A DNA stretch of 43,634 bases from the NCBI GenBank assembly GCA_018830885.1, contig JAHJRI010000183.1, positions 1 to 43,634 of the forward strand, in the 5' to 3' direction. Source of the stretch: a bacterium. GTDB lineage: Bacteria; SAR324; XYD2-FULL-50-16. The notes below the pieces were generated by a model. It ran no database searches and was not told the DNA's origin. It worked only from the letters and a program-made list of their open reading frames with translations. Below, piece after piece: positions 27,200-34,443 of this stretch; positions within the stretch are counted from its first letter, which is position 1, and each line of letters begins with the position of its first letter. Both the position numbers and the translations under genes were made by a program.

Positions 27200-27271
27200 C
27201 ATCAAGTATGCACTTGTGGATCAGATGATCATCGGGTGGCGGATATGGTGTATGTTTTCAGAATGAATTTG

Positions 27272-27304
27272 GGTTCCCTTCGGCCTGTGCCCCCGAAGGG
27301 AACC
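27272..27304. repeat. Perfect 12-bp hairpin
   Basis: GGTTCCCTTCGG (27272-27283) is exactly complementary to 27293-27304 around a 9-base loop. No T-run follows, so it is unlikely to be a simple terminator. Confidence 0.8.
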
Positions 27305-27305
27305 G

Positions 27306-27343
27306 ACACCACCGTATCGTTTGTTCAATCGATGCGGTGGTGT
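27306..27343. repeat. 14-bp hairpin, one G-U pair
   Basis: ACACCACCGTATCG (27306-27319) pairs with 27330-27343 around a 10-base loop. One base separates it from the previous hairpin. The two would stack as a conserved-looking tandem structure in RNA or single-stranded DNA. Confidence 0.78.
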
Positions 27344-27560
27344 TCAAACACAAGCCGCGCATAACCGGCGCTGCCAAATAATACTGATAATCTTTCGCTG
27401 AATAAATATCCGTTAACTACCTATTTTATATGGTTAACGAATAGATAAGATAAATAAGGAAAATGCGTCAATCAGCACCATATACACACCCAACCCCTGT
27501 GAACTATTTAAAATCGAGGATGATTGTAGTTCTCAACTATTACGACCGGGAAGGCAATAA

Positions 27561-28094
27561 ATGGGAAAACCGAAAATAAACCCTCTCGACCTGAGGGCCC
27601 TCCATAATGCAGGCCATTCACAGACTGAGATAGGCAGGATTCTGGGCGTTAGTCAGTCAGCAGTCAGTCAGATGCTGTCGAGACTATCTGAATATAAGGA
27701 CTTGTTTGATCAGGTTGATATGCTCGTATCCGGCGATGCCATGTATCCGCTGAAATACGGAGGCGGATCCTCAGCACCGGCAGAAGGTGTTCTTCCTTCC
27801 GAAATTGGAAGCTCTGATGACCAGATTGCCGGATTGCTTGATTCAGCTTTGTCTGTTTTAAAACAGGCGGAAGCAACTGGCGATTCCAAATTGATTCTTG
27901 CAGCAATCAAGGAGGCCCGCAGCACGGTAGAATTGGTAATGAAAAAGCGAGGCGAACTGCAGTCCGGTGTACAGATCGCCATCATCAATCATCCCGATTG
28001 GGTCAACCTGCGGGGTAAAATATTTAACACGCTGCAGAAGTATCCTGACGCCCTGGAAGCAGTCAGCAAGGCACTGGAGGTAACCGATGGCTAA
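27561..28094 (+). CDS. Putative small terminase subunit
   Basis: 177 residues. The N-terminus (about 9-42, DLRALHNAGHSQTEIGRILGVSQSAVSQML) is a clear helix-turn-helix. The remainder is helical (DDQIAGLLDSALSVLKQAEAT, then AIKEARSTVELVMKKRGELQ), as in oligomeric small terminases. The assignment rests on this layout and on position: its stop overlaps the large terminase start by 8 bases. If right, it would choose which DNA is packaged, so its specificity could redirect a helper phage's capsids. Confidence 0.65.
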   Translation: MGKPKINPLDLRALHNAGHSQTEIGRILGVSQSAVSQMLSRLSEYKDLFDQVDMLVSGDAMYPLKYGGGSSAPAEGVLPSEIGSSDDQIAGLLDSALSVLKQAEATGDSKLILAAIKEARSTVELVMKKRGELQSGVQIAIINHPDWVNLRGKIFNTLQKYPDALEAVSKALEVTDG

Positions 28095-29649
28095 CCCATT
28101 AGCAGAAGATTTAAGACAGTATTTAAAGGTCAAGAAAGCGGAAGACTTTAGCCGGTACCGAGATAAACCTGTGGAGTTCATTGAGGAGAAACGAGGTGTG
28201 GTCTTAACAGATGATATTAAAAGAATGGTGAATTCTGTTTGGAAGTACCCAATTACCATTGCTATGACTGCAAATGCTGTCGGTAAAACTCATGCTTCTG
28301 GCCATGTAGGTGACTGCTGGTACATGGTATTTCCCGATTCTCAGGTTTACACTGCCGCAGCACCTCCTGAATCTAACCTTCGAAGGTTACTGTGGGGTGA
28401 AATCGGAAGCATCGTTGAAAAGTATCCGAACTTTTACAAAAACCATGATATAACCTCATTGAACATCAGCCGGTCATCGCTCAGTTTCTTTACTGGAGTA
28501 ACGATTCCCTCATCAGGGACCGAAGCCACCAGGGAAGCCAAATTCAGCGGGAAGCACGCTCCGCATCTTTTATTCATTATCGATGAAGGCGATGCTGTAC
28601 CTGACGAAGTCTATCGCGGTATTGAATCCTGCATGTCCGGAGGCCATGCCAGACTGCTAGTCATGTTCAATCCACGAGCAGAGCAAGGAGAGGTCTACCG
28701 AATGATTCGTGATCGACGGGCTAATGTGGTTCAGATATCAGCGTTCACCCATCCTAACGTGGTGACTGGAGATGATGTCATCCCCGGAGCAGTGACCCGT
28801 GAGACGACTGTCAGACGTATCAATGAGTGGTCACGACCCCTGGCAGACGATGAACAGCCCGAAGCGGATTGTTTTGAACTACCTGACTTCTTGGAAGGGG
28901 CAGTGGCCAAAAGCCTGGCAGGAGTCGATTATCCGCCTCTGCAACCTGGTTGGCGGAAGATTACAGAGCCATCGTTCAGCTACATGGTACTGGGACGTTA
29001 TCCAGCGCAGGGTTCGACCAAGTTGATCAACCGCACATGGGTCGAAGCTGCCAGAACCAAGTGGGATGTATACGTTGCTGAGAAAGGCGAGATACCTCCT
29101 GCTTATACATCCGGTGTCATGGGCCTGGACATAGCCGAATTCGGATCTGACTTCTGTGTGGCCTGCTTCAGGTACGGATCCTTTGTCGAACGTCTGGTGG
29201 CCTGGGGTGGCATGGATTTAGCGGCCTCGATAGATCGTGCGGTATCCGAGTACCACACCCGTGAGGTTCTCCGTGTCAACACCGACGCAACAGGCGTAGG
29301 CGCTGGTGCAGCACCTCAGATGTCCCGCCAGGGTTGTTCTGCTAACGGTATCAAGGTTGCGTCCAAACCGACAGAAACTACCGACCTGGGCGAGTTCCGG
29401 ATATTGCGGGATCAACTCTGGTGGGCTGTCCGTGAGTGGCTGCGAACGGATCCAGGTGCTATGCTTCCGCCGGATGAGCTGCTGATCGAAGAGCTGCTGG
29501 TTCCTGACTACAAGGTGGATGGCGGCAAGATCCAGATCATGAAAAAAGACACGATGCGCGAACTACTGCGTAGAAGCCCCGACAGAGCGGATGCACTGTG
29601 TTTGACATTTGCCTCTGCCGGATTCTTTCAAAACTGCGATTTCAGTTAA
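28087..29649 (+). CDS. Large terminase subunit
   Basis: DNA-packaging motor of 520 residues. The ATPase half has Walker A TANAVGKT (61-68) and Walker B LLFIIDEGD (161-169) with catalytic Glu167. The coupling region near NPRAEQGEVYRM follows. The RNase H-like nuclease half shows its acidic residues as Asp348 (MGLDIAEFGSD), Asp400 (NTDATGVGAG) and Asp499/Asp502 (SPDRADALCL). Both halves look intact. GGAGG stands 6 bases before the ATG. Satellites rarely carry this gene without capsid genes. Confidence 0.9.
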   Translation: MANPLAEDLRQYLKVKKAEDFSRYRDKPVEFIEEKRGVVLTDDIKRMVNSVWKYPITIAMTANAVGKTHASGHVGDCWYMVFPDSQVYTAAAPPESNLRRLLWGEIGSIVEKYPNFYKNHDITSLNISRSSLSFFTGVTIPSSGTEATREAKFSGKHAPHLLFIIDEGDAVPDEVYRGIESCMSGGHARLLVMFNPRAEQGEVYRMIRDRRANVVQISAFTHPNVVTGDDVIPGAVTRETTVRRINEWSRPLADDEQPEADCFELPDFLEGAVAKSLAGVDYPPLQPGWRKITEPSFSYMVLGRYPAQGSTKLINRTWVEAARTKWDVYVAEKGEIPPAYTSGVMGLDIAEFGSDFCVACFRYGSFVERLVAWGGMDLAASIDRAVSEYHTREVLRVNTDATGVGAGAAPQMSRQGCSANGIKVASKPTETTDLGEFRILRDQLWWAVREWLRTDPGAMLPPDELLIEELLVPDYKVDGGKIQIMKKDTMRELLRRSPDRADALCLTFASAGFFQNCDFS

Positions 29650-29658
29650 GGAGACGAT

Positions 29659-30303
29659 ATGACTGTCAAACTACACCGGATGCCGATACCAGAAGATCAC
29701 AAGTTCATACGGTATGATGAAGACAATGATCGCGATCTGAACAGGGTATATGCGGGATTCGTACCCCCAGGGGAACAACCTGGATTCACCACCGTGATCG
29801 GAGAGTCCCTTTATCTGCCTCAGAAATTCTATGTCATGGCTGAATATGAGGATTTTGACCTTGGCAACCTGCTGCGACAGACGATGGAGATGCACGCCGA
29901 TCTCAAGGTTCAGATGTTGTACGGACCGATGGATGATGCGCTGAACGGGTTTCTGATCCATTTGAACAGGCAGAGAGCCGACAATGGGCTTGATACGATA
30001 CATTTCAGTTACCCGTATCGCTTCGATGGAGGCAATGTCTCGTATCATTTGAACATGATCCGCGAAGCATTGCGGACCAATTCAAAGAGCTTGTACCTGG
30101 GGGACGCCTCCAAGGTCCAAAGCGCATTGCAGCAGATTCCGAGCAACCTGCCGGATGCCCCATGTCAAAAATATCCGATTGTCGCAGCAGCCGGATGGCC
30201 ACTGGCAGCCTTGATGTCAATGCCTCAAAACATGCACGATGATACAGGCCCTGCAATGGCAGTGACTAAATACGATTTATTTCCCCGATTTGGTCGGTCA
30301 TAA
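29659..30303 (+). CDS. Terminase-linked protein of unknown function
   Basis: 214 residues, unrecognised. AAGGAG before the ATG and a 9-base gap after the large terminase gene place it firmly in the packaging operon. It is soluble and mixed alpha/beta, with FYVMAEYEDFDLGNLLRQTMEM near 58-79 and HFSYPYRFDGGNVSYHLNMIREAL near 115-138. No capsid, portal or protease motif is visible. The position suggests a packaging or head-completion accessory role, but nothing in the sequence proves it. Confidence 0.65.
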   Translation: MTVKLHRMPIPEDHKFIRYDEDNDRDLNRVYAGFVPPGEQPGFTTVIGESLYLPQKFYVMAEYEDFDLGNLLRQTMEMHADLKVQMLYGPMDDALNGFLIHLNRQRADNGLDTIHFSYPYRFDGGNVSYHLNMIREALRTNSKSLYLGDASKVQSALQQIPSNLPDAPCQKYPIVAAAGWPLAALMSMPQNMHDDTGPAMAVTKYDLFPRFGRS

Positions 30304-30619
30304 ACGTCATGACAGAAGGAAGATCAATCGGCCATCTTTTTTAACACAATACGTGCCGAGTCTCTGCCGCACCTGTTTACTCGTCACAATTGTTACTTCC
30401 TTTTTCTTCTCTTTGATACAGACTCAAGCTGAATGGCTGTTTCATGAAGGATTAAAAAGCGGATTATCTCTTCTCTCCTTTAAGCCTCCTGGCGCTTCAA
30501 ACCCAACACAGAAATCAACACCAGAATAGTCCTTTTTATTTAACAGTAAAACTCGCCGTTACTGCCAAACTTGAAATCGTTTCTGATTTGAATTAGATTA
30601 CCGGAAACAATGCTTCAAT
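30304..30619. other. Gene-poor junction after the packaging operon
   Basis: 316 bases where composition turns AT-richer. The one open frame (TTG 30290 to 30529, one hydrophobic segment) lacks an ATG and a ribosome site, and I do not count it as a gene. No tRNA-like attachment sequence was seen. This may mark the boundary between the satellite and a second block of accessory genes. Confidence 0.4.
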
Positions 30620-31048
30620 ATGGAAAAACACAAATACATTCATCGAAAGGAAGAACCAGGAGCGAATTTTTGTTGGGTCGTCCAACTGGAATGCACGCCA
30701 ACAAAGCATCTAAAGATATTCAGCGATTCCAGATACGGCGGAAAGGAATCCGCACTGGAAAAAGCTATCCAGTATCGGGATAAAATCATCAGAAAGGAAG
30801 GGCTGATACTGGTTGAAAACCGACGTGTTCACAACAATAGGAAATCCACTAACACAACCGGTGTGAATGGGGTATCGAAAAGCTCCGGCTTCTATCACGC
30901 TTACATCCATGAAAGCCCATACAAAAGGAAAGCGGCCAAGTTCTCAATATCGAAATACGGTGAGGACCTGGCTTATAAAAGAGCGGTGATGTGGAGGAAA
31001 GGGATGGAGCTGGTCGTATATGGGCAAAGCAGGATCGCTGATCTCTAA
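30620..31048 (+). CDS. AP2/ERF-like DNA-binding protein
   Basis: 142 residues with two units resembling the AP2-type fold found in phage and mobile-element proteins. The first (about 18-60) contains FCWVVQLECTP and KIFSDSRYGGKESALEKAIQYRDKI. The second (about 78-130) contains NTTGVNGVSKSSGFYHAYI and YGEDLAYKRAVMWRKGMEL. In phages such domains often accompany HNH nucleases or integrases, but no nuclease motif is present here. Probably a DNA-binding factor of a mobile element. Confidence 0.7.
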   Translation: MEKHKYIHRKEEPGANFCWVVQLECTPTKHLKIFSDSRYGGKESALEKAIQYRDKIIRKEGLILVENRRVHNNRKSTNTTGVNGVSKSSGFYHAYIHESPYKRKAAKFSISKYGEDLAYKRAVMWRKGMELVVYGQSRIADL

Positions 31049-31059
31049 TGAGGGAATAG

Positions 31060-31380
31060 ATGAAATCCAAGTTCATTGCGCTGGTTGTCATCCTTCTGTT
31101 TGTTTTGGCCTCTGCGCCAGACCTCGCCTATTCAGAAACGACAGAAGAAGAATACAACACTGATTACTGCCATGATCCAGAAGAGCTTAAACGATGGCAG
31201 GGTATCATTGACAGCAACCAAAATAACGATGATGTTCAAGGTTTACACGCTTTATGGATCGGGCTTTGTATGAAAGTCGATATGAGGCAGCTAACCGTTG
31301 ATAGAGCCAATGAGATCTTTGAGAAGGAAAGGGCTCGAGTAATCAATACATTCCCCAAGAACAACAAATCCTTATTGTAG
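31060..31380 (+). CDS. Small exported protein
   Basis: 106 residues, unrecognised. It has a strong signal peptide (MKSKFIALVVILLFVLASAPDLAYS, cleavage likely near residue 25). The mature protein is acidic and helical, with two cysteines (YCHDPEEL, GLCMKV) that could form a disulfide. It is 11 bases after the AP2-like gene. Confidence 0.6.
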   Translation: MKSKFIALVVILLFVLASAPDLAYSETTEEEYNTDYCHDPEELKRWQGIIDSNQNNDDVQGLHALWIGLCMKVDMRQLTVDRANEIFEKERARVINTFPKNNKSLL

Positions 31381-31390
31381 GAAGAACAAC

Positions 31391-31672
31391 ATGACGAGAA
31401 TAAAAGACGACATCATCCGAGAGGTAATGACCAAATGCGAGATGGAAAAGAACACCGCTCGGAAAATGGTTGAATCAATATTAACGCTTGTTAAGGCCTC
31501 CCTTGCCGGAGGTGAAACGGTGCTAATATCAGGATTTGGTGAATTCAGAGTAAAGCACAAACGAGCCAGGATGGGTCGAAACCCGAAAACCAAAGAGGAA
31601 TACGAGATTTCAGAAAGAAATGCTGTTACCTTTCATCCATCGAAAGTATTCCGACGGGAAATGAACCAGTAG
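31391..31672 (+). CDS. HU/IHF family DNA-bending protein
   Basis: 93 residues. It has the two-helix N-terminus (MTRIKDDIIREVMTKCEMEKNTARKMVESILTLV), then LISGFGEFRV and the beta-arm segment RARMGRNPKTKEEYEI, closing with FHPSKVFRREMN. The pattern fits IHF-alpha-like proteins, including the Arg-rich arm before NP. A mobile-element copy may support integration or replication complexes. It is preceded by GGAAG and 10 bases after the exported protein gene. Confidence 0.85.
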   Translation: MTRIKDDIIREVMTKCEMEKNTARKMVESILTLVKASLAGGETVLISGFGEFRVKHKRARMGRNPKTKEEYEISERNAVTFHPSKVFRREMNQ

Positions 31673-31692
31673 CGCCAGCAATTATTCCAAAG

Positions 31693-31872
31693 ATGTCGAG
31701 AAATTCAAGGCCATCCGCAATAGACACGATTTTGGTATTTTTATTCATGATTACTCTATTGTTTTTCATGCTGTTCAAGACATTTGCGTTCATAATTTCG
31801 GTAATAGCTGTGCTCACACCAAGGAACCTGCATGGATCGCGACGATTTAATCAACCAGATTCAAGACCATGA
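31693..31872 (+). CDS. Possible small membrane protein
   Basis: A 59-codon frame: MSRNSRPSAIDT, then a long hydrophobic stretch (ILVFLFMITLLFFMLF and FAFIISVIAVL) and a basic tail. It would cross the membrane once or twice. It overlaps the start of the next gene by 41 bases and has no good ribosome site, so it may be chance. Confidence 0.3.
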   Translation: MSRNSRPSAIDTILVFLFMITLLFFMLFKTFAFIISVIAVLTPRNLHGSRRFNQPDSRP

Positions 31873-32035
31873 TGTTTTAATTCAATCCTACGTTGAAGAA
31901 GACAATCCTAAATCCCATGAGGAACTAAAACAGCTTTCAGATTCAGACTTGAGAGAATGGCTGGAAATCAGACAAGCTGTATTGAAATTCTTGATCGACA
32001 CAGAAGATGACTCCCCTATCAATTTCCCGAATTAA
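31832..32035 (+). CDS. Small acidic hypothetical protein
   Basis: 67 residues, unrecognised; helical and acidic (DRDDLINQIQDHDVLIQ, LSDSDLREWLEIRQAVLKFL). AAGGAA lies at good spacing before the ATG. The stop is 2 bases before the YheU-like gene, so the two are probably cotranslated. Confidence 0.55.
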   Translation: MDRDDLINQIQDHDVLIQSYVEEDNPKSHEELKQLSDSDLREWLEIRQAVLKFLIDTEDDSPINFPN

Positions 32036-32037
32036 GC

Positions 32038-32274
32038 ATGAAGCATAGGAGAATCGAAGTCCCATACGATCAAATCGAACCTGAAACACTAAGGGCACTC
32101 ATTGAAGAGTACACAACCCGTGACGGCACGTTTTACGGAAATAAAGAAATGCCGATGGATCAGAAGATTGATATGGTGATCAGACAATTGGAAACTGGCG
32201 AAGCGACGATTACCTGGGATCTATCCCTTCAGTCTGGAGGCATTGTGCTGAAGAAAGATGTTCCTGATTTTTGA
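32038..32274 (+). CDS. UPF0270 (YheU-like) protein
   Basis: 78 residues. IEVPYDQIEPETLRALIEEYTTRDGTFYG followed by KIDMVIRQLETGEATITWD matches the short gammaproteobacterial YheU/UPF0270 family, including the tR(E/D)GT-x-YG motif. The family is uncharacterised. The extra C-terminal IVLKKDVPDF is slightly longer than usual. It is a host-type gene found inside the accessory tract. Confidence 0.75.
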   Translation: MKHRRIEVPYDQIEPETLRALIEEYTTRDGTFYGNKEMPMDQKIDMVIRQLETGEATITWDLSLQSGGIVLKKDVPDF

Positions 32275-32315
32275 AATGGAATTATTAAGCAATTTATTCT
32301 AAGGCTTTAGGAGGT

Positions 32316-32810
32316 ATGGTGAGGAAATTGAGCGGCAAAGGACAAAAATGGTTAAAAAGTCTTCATATTTACTCAGCATGTGTCTGGGTTGGTAGTGCGA
32401 CAATACTTATAATCATGCCGTTTTTCATGAATCCAGAAAATGGTGGAGAATTATATGGAATTGTTTCAACTCTCGATTTCATAGACTTATTCATTCTGGT
32501 ACCTGGAGCTATTGGTACCTTCGTCACAGCGTTGGTTTTTTCTATCTGGACCAATTGGGGGTGGTTCAAGCACAACTGGATCACTGTAAAATGGATTATC
32601 TGCATTTTCGGATTAGTGTTCGGTACTTTCTGGCTTGGCCCCTGGATGAGCGGTAGTGCAGCAATTGCAAAAGAACTGGGAATGAACGCTCTCTCCAATC
32701 CTGAATTTCTTGATAATCAACACAATTTGCTTATATACGGAACAGCCCAAGGTCTAACAGTTATTTTCGCAGCCTTCATATCAACATTGAAACCATGGAA
32801 AAAGAAATAA
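32316..32810 (+). CDS. Four-helix integral membrane protein
   Basis: 164 residues with about four membrane helices (15-35, 50-72, 88-108, 137-156). The first carries LHIYSACVWVGSATIL, recalling the His-containing helices of the DUF2269/CopD-like family, so haem or metal binding is possible but unproven. AGGAGG sits 1 base before ATG 32316 but 4 before an in-frame GTG at 32319, which may be the true start. Confidence 0.65.
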   Translation: MVRKLSGKGQKWLKSLHIYSACVWVGSATILIIMPFFMNPENGGELYGIVSTLDFIDLFILVPGAIGTFVTALVFSIWTNWGWFKHNWITVKWIICIFGLVFGTFWLGPWMSGSAAIAKELGMNALSNPEFLDNQHNLLIYGTAQGLTVIFAAFISTLKPWKKK

Positions 32811-33206
32811 TATCTCTGGTCTGAAGATATTGCGCTGAAAAAAGCCTTGATACCTATACTATTGCATCGGACAACCTGCGAAGCTGGTAAGCAGTACCGG
32901 TTTCACTGGCAGTTACCAGCCGGTCTATGCAATCCAGATTACCAGCTAATCCGAACCTGACTGATACCACGTAAGTCGATTTATCCCGCGCAATATGGTG
33001 AAGGGGAATGTGTGCGCATTTGTTCAGTATTAGTTCTTGCCATTTGCTATACGCCATTATTTGTCGCAAGTATCAAGTAATATACATATCACCTTGTATT
33101 TCCCAAGCAAGAGGACTAAGTTATTAACGGCATTTTCCAACAACCGTCTGAATTTTTGTTCGCCCTCGTAAAAATCTTCCATTGCCCTAAAAACCAGGAG
33201 AAAGAA
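32811..33206. other. Intergenic region, possible gene remnant
   Basis: About 395 bases. A 71-codon minus-strand frame (32854-33069; MRQIMAYSKWQEL at its start, DKSTYVVSVRFGLAGNLDCIDRL in the middle) reads as fairly protein-like but has no ribosome site or known match. It may be a decayed gene. No repeat or RNA gene seen. Confidence 0.3.
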
Positions 33207-34286
33207 ATGGACAGCATTTACAAAAAGCTTCGTGAAAGACTGGACATGTTCCCTCAAGGGTTTCCAAGTACTCCCAGTGGTGTTGAAATTGACATCCTAA
33301 AGCACCTTTTTAAAGAAGATGAAGCAAGGCTCGCTTTAGCTATGAGACCCTACCCTGAGGCGGTTGCAACTATTGCTGAACGATATGGTCAAGATGTATC
33401 TGAAATAGGCGAAACGCTTTATGGAATGTCTAAACGTGGTCTAATCTTACGCTACAGTGCCTCGGAGACTGAAAGATATTATTTTCTTGCTCCCTGGATG
33501 GTTGGGATCTGGGAATTCCAGTTGGACAACCTGACTGATGAAAATATCGAACTTTATGAGAGATTTTATCAAGAAGGCATGGTTCCTTATGCCAGAGAAA
33601 GAAAAAACTCAGGGTTTCGGGTTATACCAATTGAAGCTGAGATTGAGTCGATTCAGGAAGTCCAACCGTTTGAACAGGTCTCAGAAATTATCAATTCACA
33701 GACAAAATTCGCCGTAGCTCCTTGTATTTGCCGTAAAGAAGCTCAAATGGTAGGTGAGGGATGCGATAAGCTATTGGAAGCGTGTATGATGTTTGGTTTT
33801 GCAGCGGAGTACTATATTGAAAATGAGCTGGCTCGCGAAATCACCAAAGAGGAAGCTCTGGAGGTTTTAGCCAAGGCCGAAGCAGATGGATTGGTCCATT
33901 TTTCTTCCAATCATCAAGACAATAAAATATTCATCTGTAATTGTTGTAGCTGCTGTTGCAAAGCGATGGCTCATATCGTCAAGTACGGCAACAAGAATGC
34001 GCTTGCAAAATCAAACTATCTGGCGGTTTTAAATGAAGATAGCTGTGATATTTGTGAAGACTGTATAGATCGTTGTCCTGTAAGTGCAATTCAAATGTTT
34101 GATGATCAAACCCAAATTGATGGACAATCCTGTATTGGCTGCGGTCTTTGTATTTCGACTTGTCCGACTGGCTCTATTTCCATGGCAATACGACCTGAAG
34201 ATCAACGTTCACCTGTATTTGCAAATCAAGAAGAAATGCTGAAGGCCATTGGAGAAGAAAAGAACAAGCCATACCCATTTGAATAG
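33207..34286 (+). CDS. 4Fe-4S ferredoxin-type protein with extra cysteine clusters
   Basis: 359 residues from ATG 33207, chosen for AGGAG 6 bases upstream. The N-terminal 110 residues resemble a winged helix (TIAERYGQDVSEIGETLYGMSKRGLI). The middle has a cysteine set (APCICRKEAQMVGEGC, then CNCCSCCC). The C-terminus has two ferredoxin motifs, CDICEDCIDRCP and CIGCGLCISTCP, which bind two 4Fe-4S clusters. Proteins of this layout are common in anaerobic and sulfate-reducing bacteria. It probably carries electrons or senses redox state; the partner is unknown. Confidence 0.82.
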   Translation: MDSIYKKLRERLDMFPQGFPSTPSGVEIDILKHLFKEDEARLALAMRPYPEAVATIAERYGQDVSEIGETLYGMSKRGLILRYSASETERYYFLAPWMVGIWEFQLDNLTDENIELYERFYQEGMVPYARERKNSGFRVIPIEAEIESIQEVQPFEQVSEIINSQTKFAVAPCICRKEAQMVGEGCDKLLEACMMFGFAAEYYIENELAREITKEEALEVLAKAEADGLVHFSSNHQDNKIFICNCCSCCCKAMAHIVKYGNKNALAKSNYLAVLNEDSCDICEDCIDRCPVSAIQMFDDQTQIDGQSCIGCGLCISTCPTGSISMAIRPEDQRSPVFANQEEMLKAIGEEKNKPYPFE

Positions 34287-34305
34287 TGTTGTTTTGGACA
34301 CTGTG

Positions 34306-34443
34306 ATGAACCTACTCTTTCTTCTCTTGGCAACTATATCACTCGTTGCTGCTTACTGTCTGGGATTCATCCATGGTGCGAAAAGAACTTACCGGATCTA
34401 CGAAAAGGAGAAGGAGCGAGAACTGATCGAGAAGTATAAATGA
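34306..34443 (+). CDS. Small single-pass membrane protein
   Basis: 45 residues from ATG 34306 (a GTG lies just before it at 34303): a hydrophobic helix (LLFLLLATISLVAAYCLGFIHG) then a very charged tail (KRTYRIYEKEKERELIEKYK). The stop overlaps the ATG of the endonuclease gene (ATGA), implying coupled translation. No family recognised. Confidence 0.5.
   Translation: MNLLFLLLATISLVAAYCLGFIHGAKRTYRIYEKEKERELIEKYK

Larger units (their letters stand above)
27061..27480. other. Candidate replication origin, structured noncoding region
   Basis: About 510 bases between the primase and terminase genes carry no convincing ORF. In order: a short palindrome GCGTA-AA-TACGC (27063-27074), two copies of a 9-base iteron in each arm of a 20-bp inverted repeat (27081-27199), a degenerate fifth iteron (27236-27244), two strong hairpins (27272-27343), and an AT-rich stretch with GTTAAC palindromes (27411-27439). 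Iterons, AT-rich DNA and adjacency to a P4-type primase together suggest the element's replication origin. Confidence 0.55.
20318..30303. mobile_element. Integrated phage-satellite-like element
   Basis: Begins at tRNA-Arg(CCT). Contents in order: tyrosine integrase, arginase-fold plus zinc-finger operon, divergent regulatory region, small HTH-type proteins, P4-like primase/helicase, origin-like noncoding region, small and large terminase genes, one unknown gene. No portal, head, tail or lysis gene is recognisable. The right end is uncertain: I found no second copy of the tRNA 3' end anywhere to 43634. 30303 is the last gene with element-like content, and the accessory tract to about 38895 may belong to the same or a second insertion. 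Confidence 0.7.

Noticed and set aside
30290..30529. Possible holin-like small membrane ORF after the packaging operon
   Set aside because: TTG start without ribosome site and only one weak hydrophobic segment.
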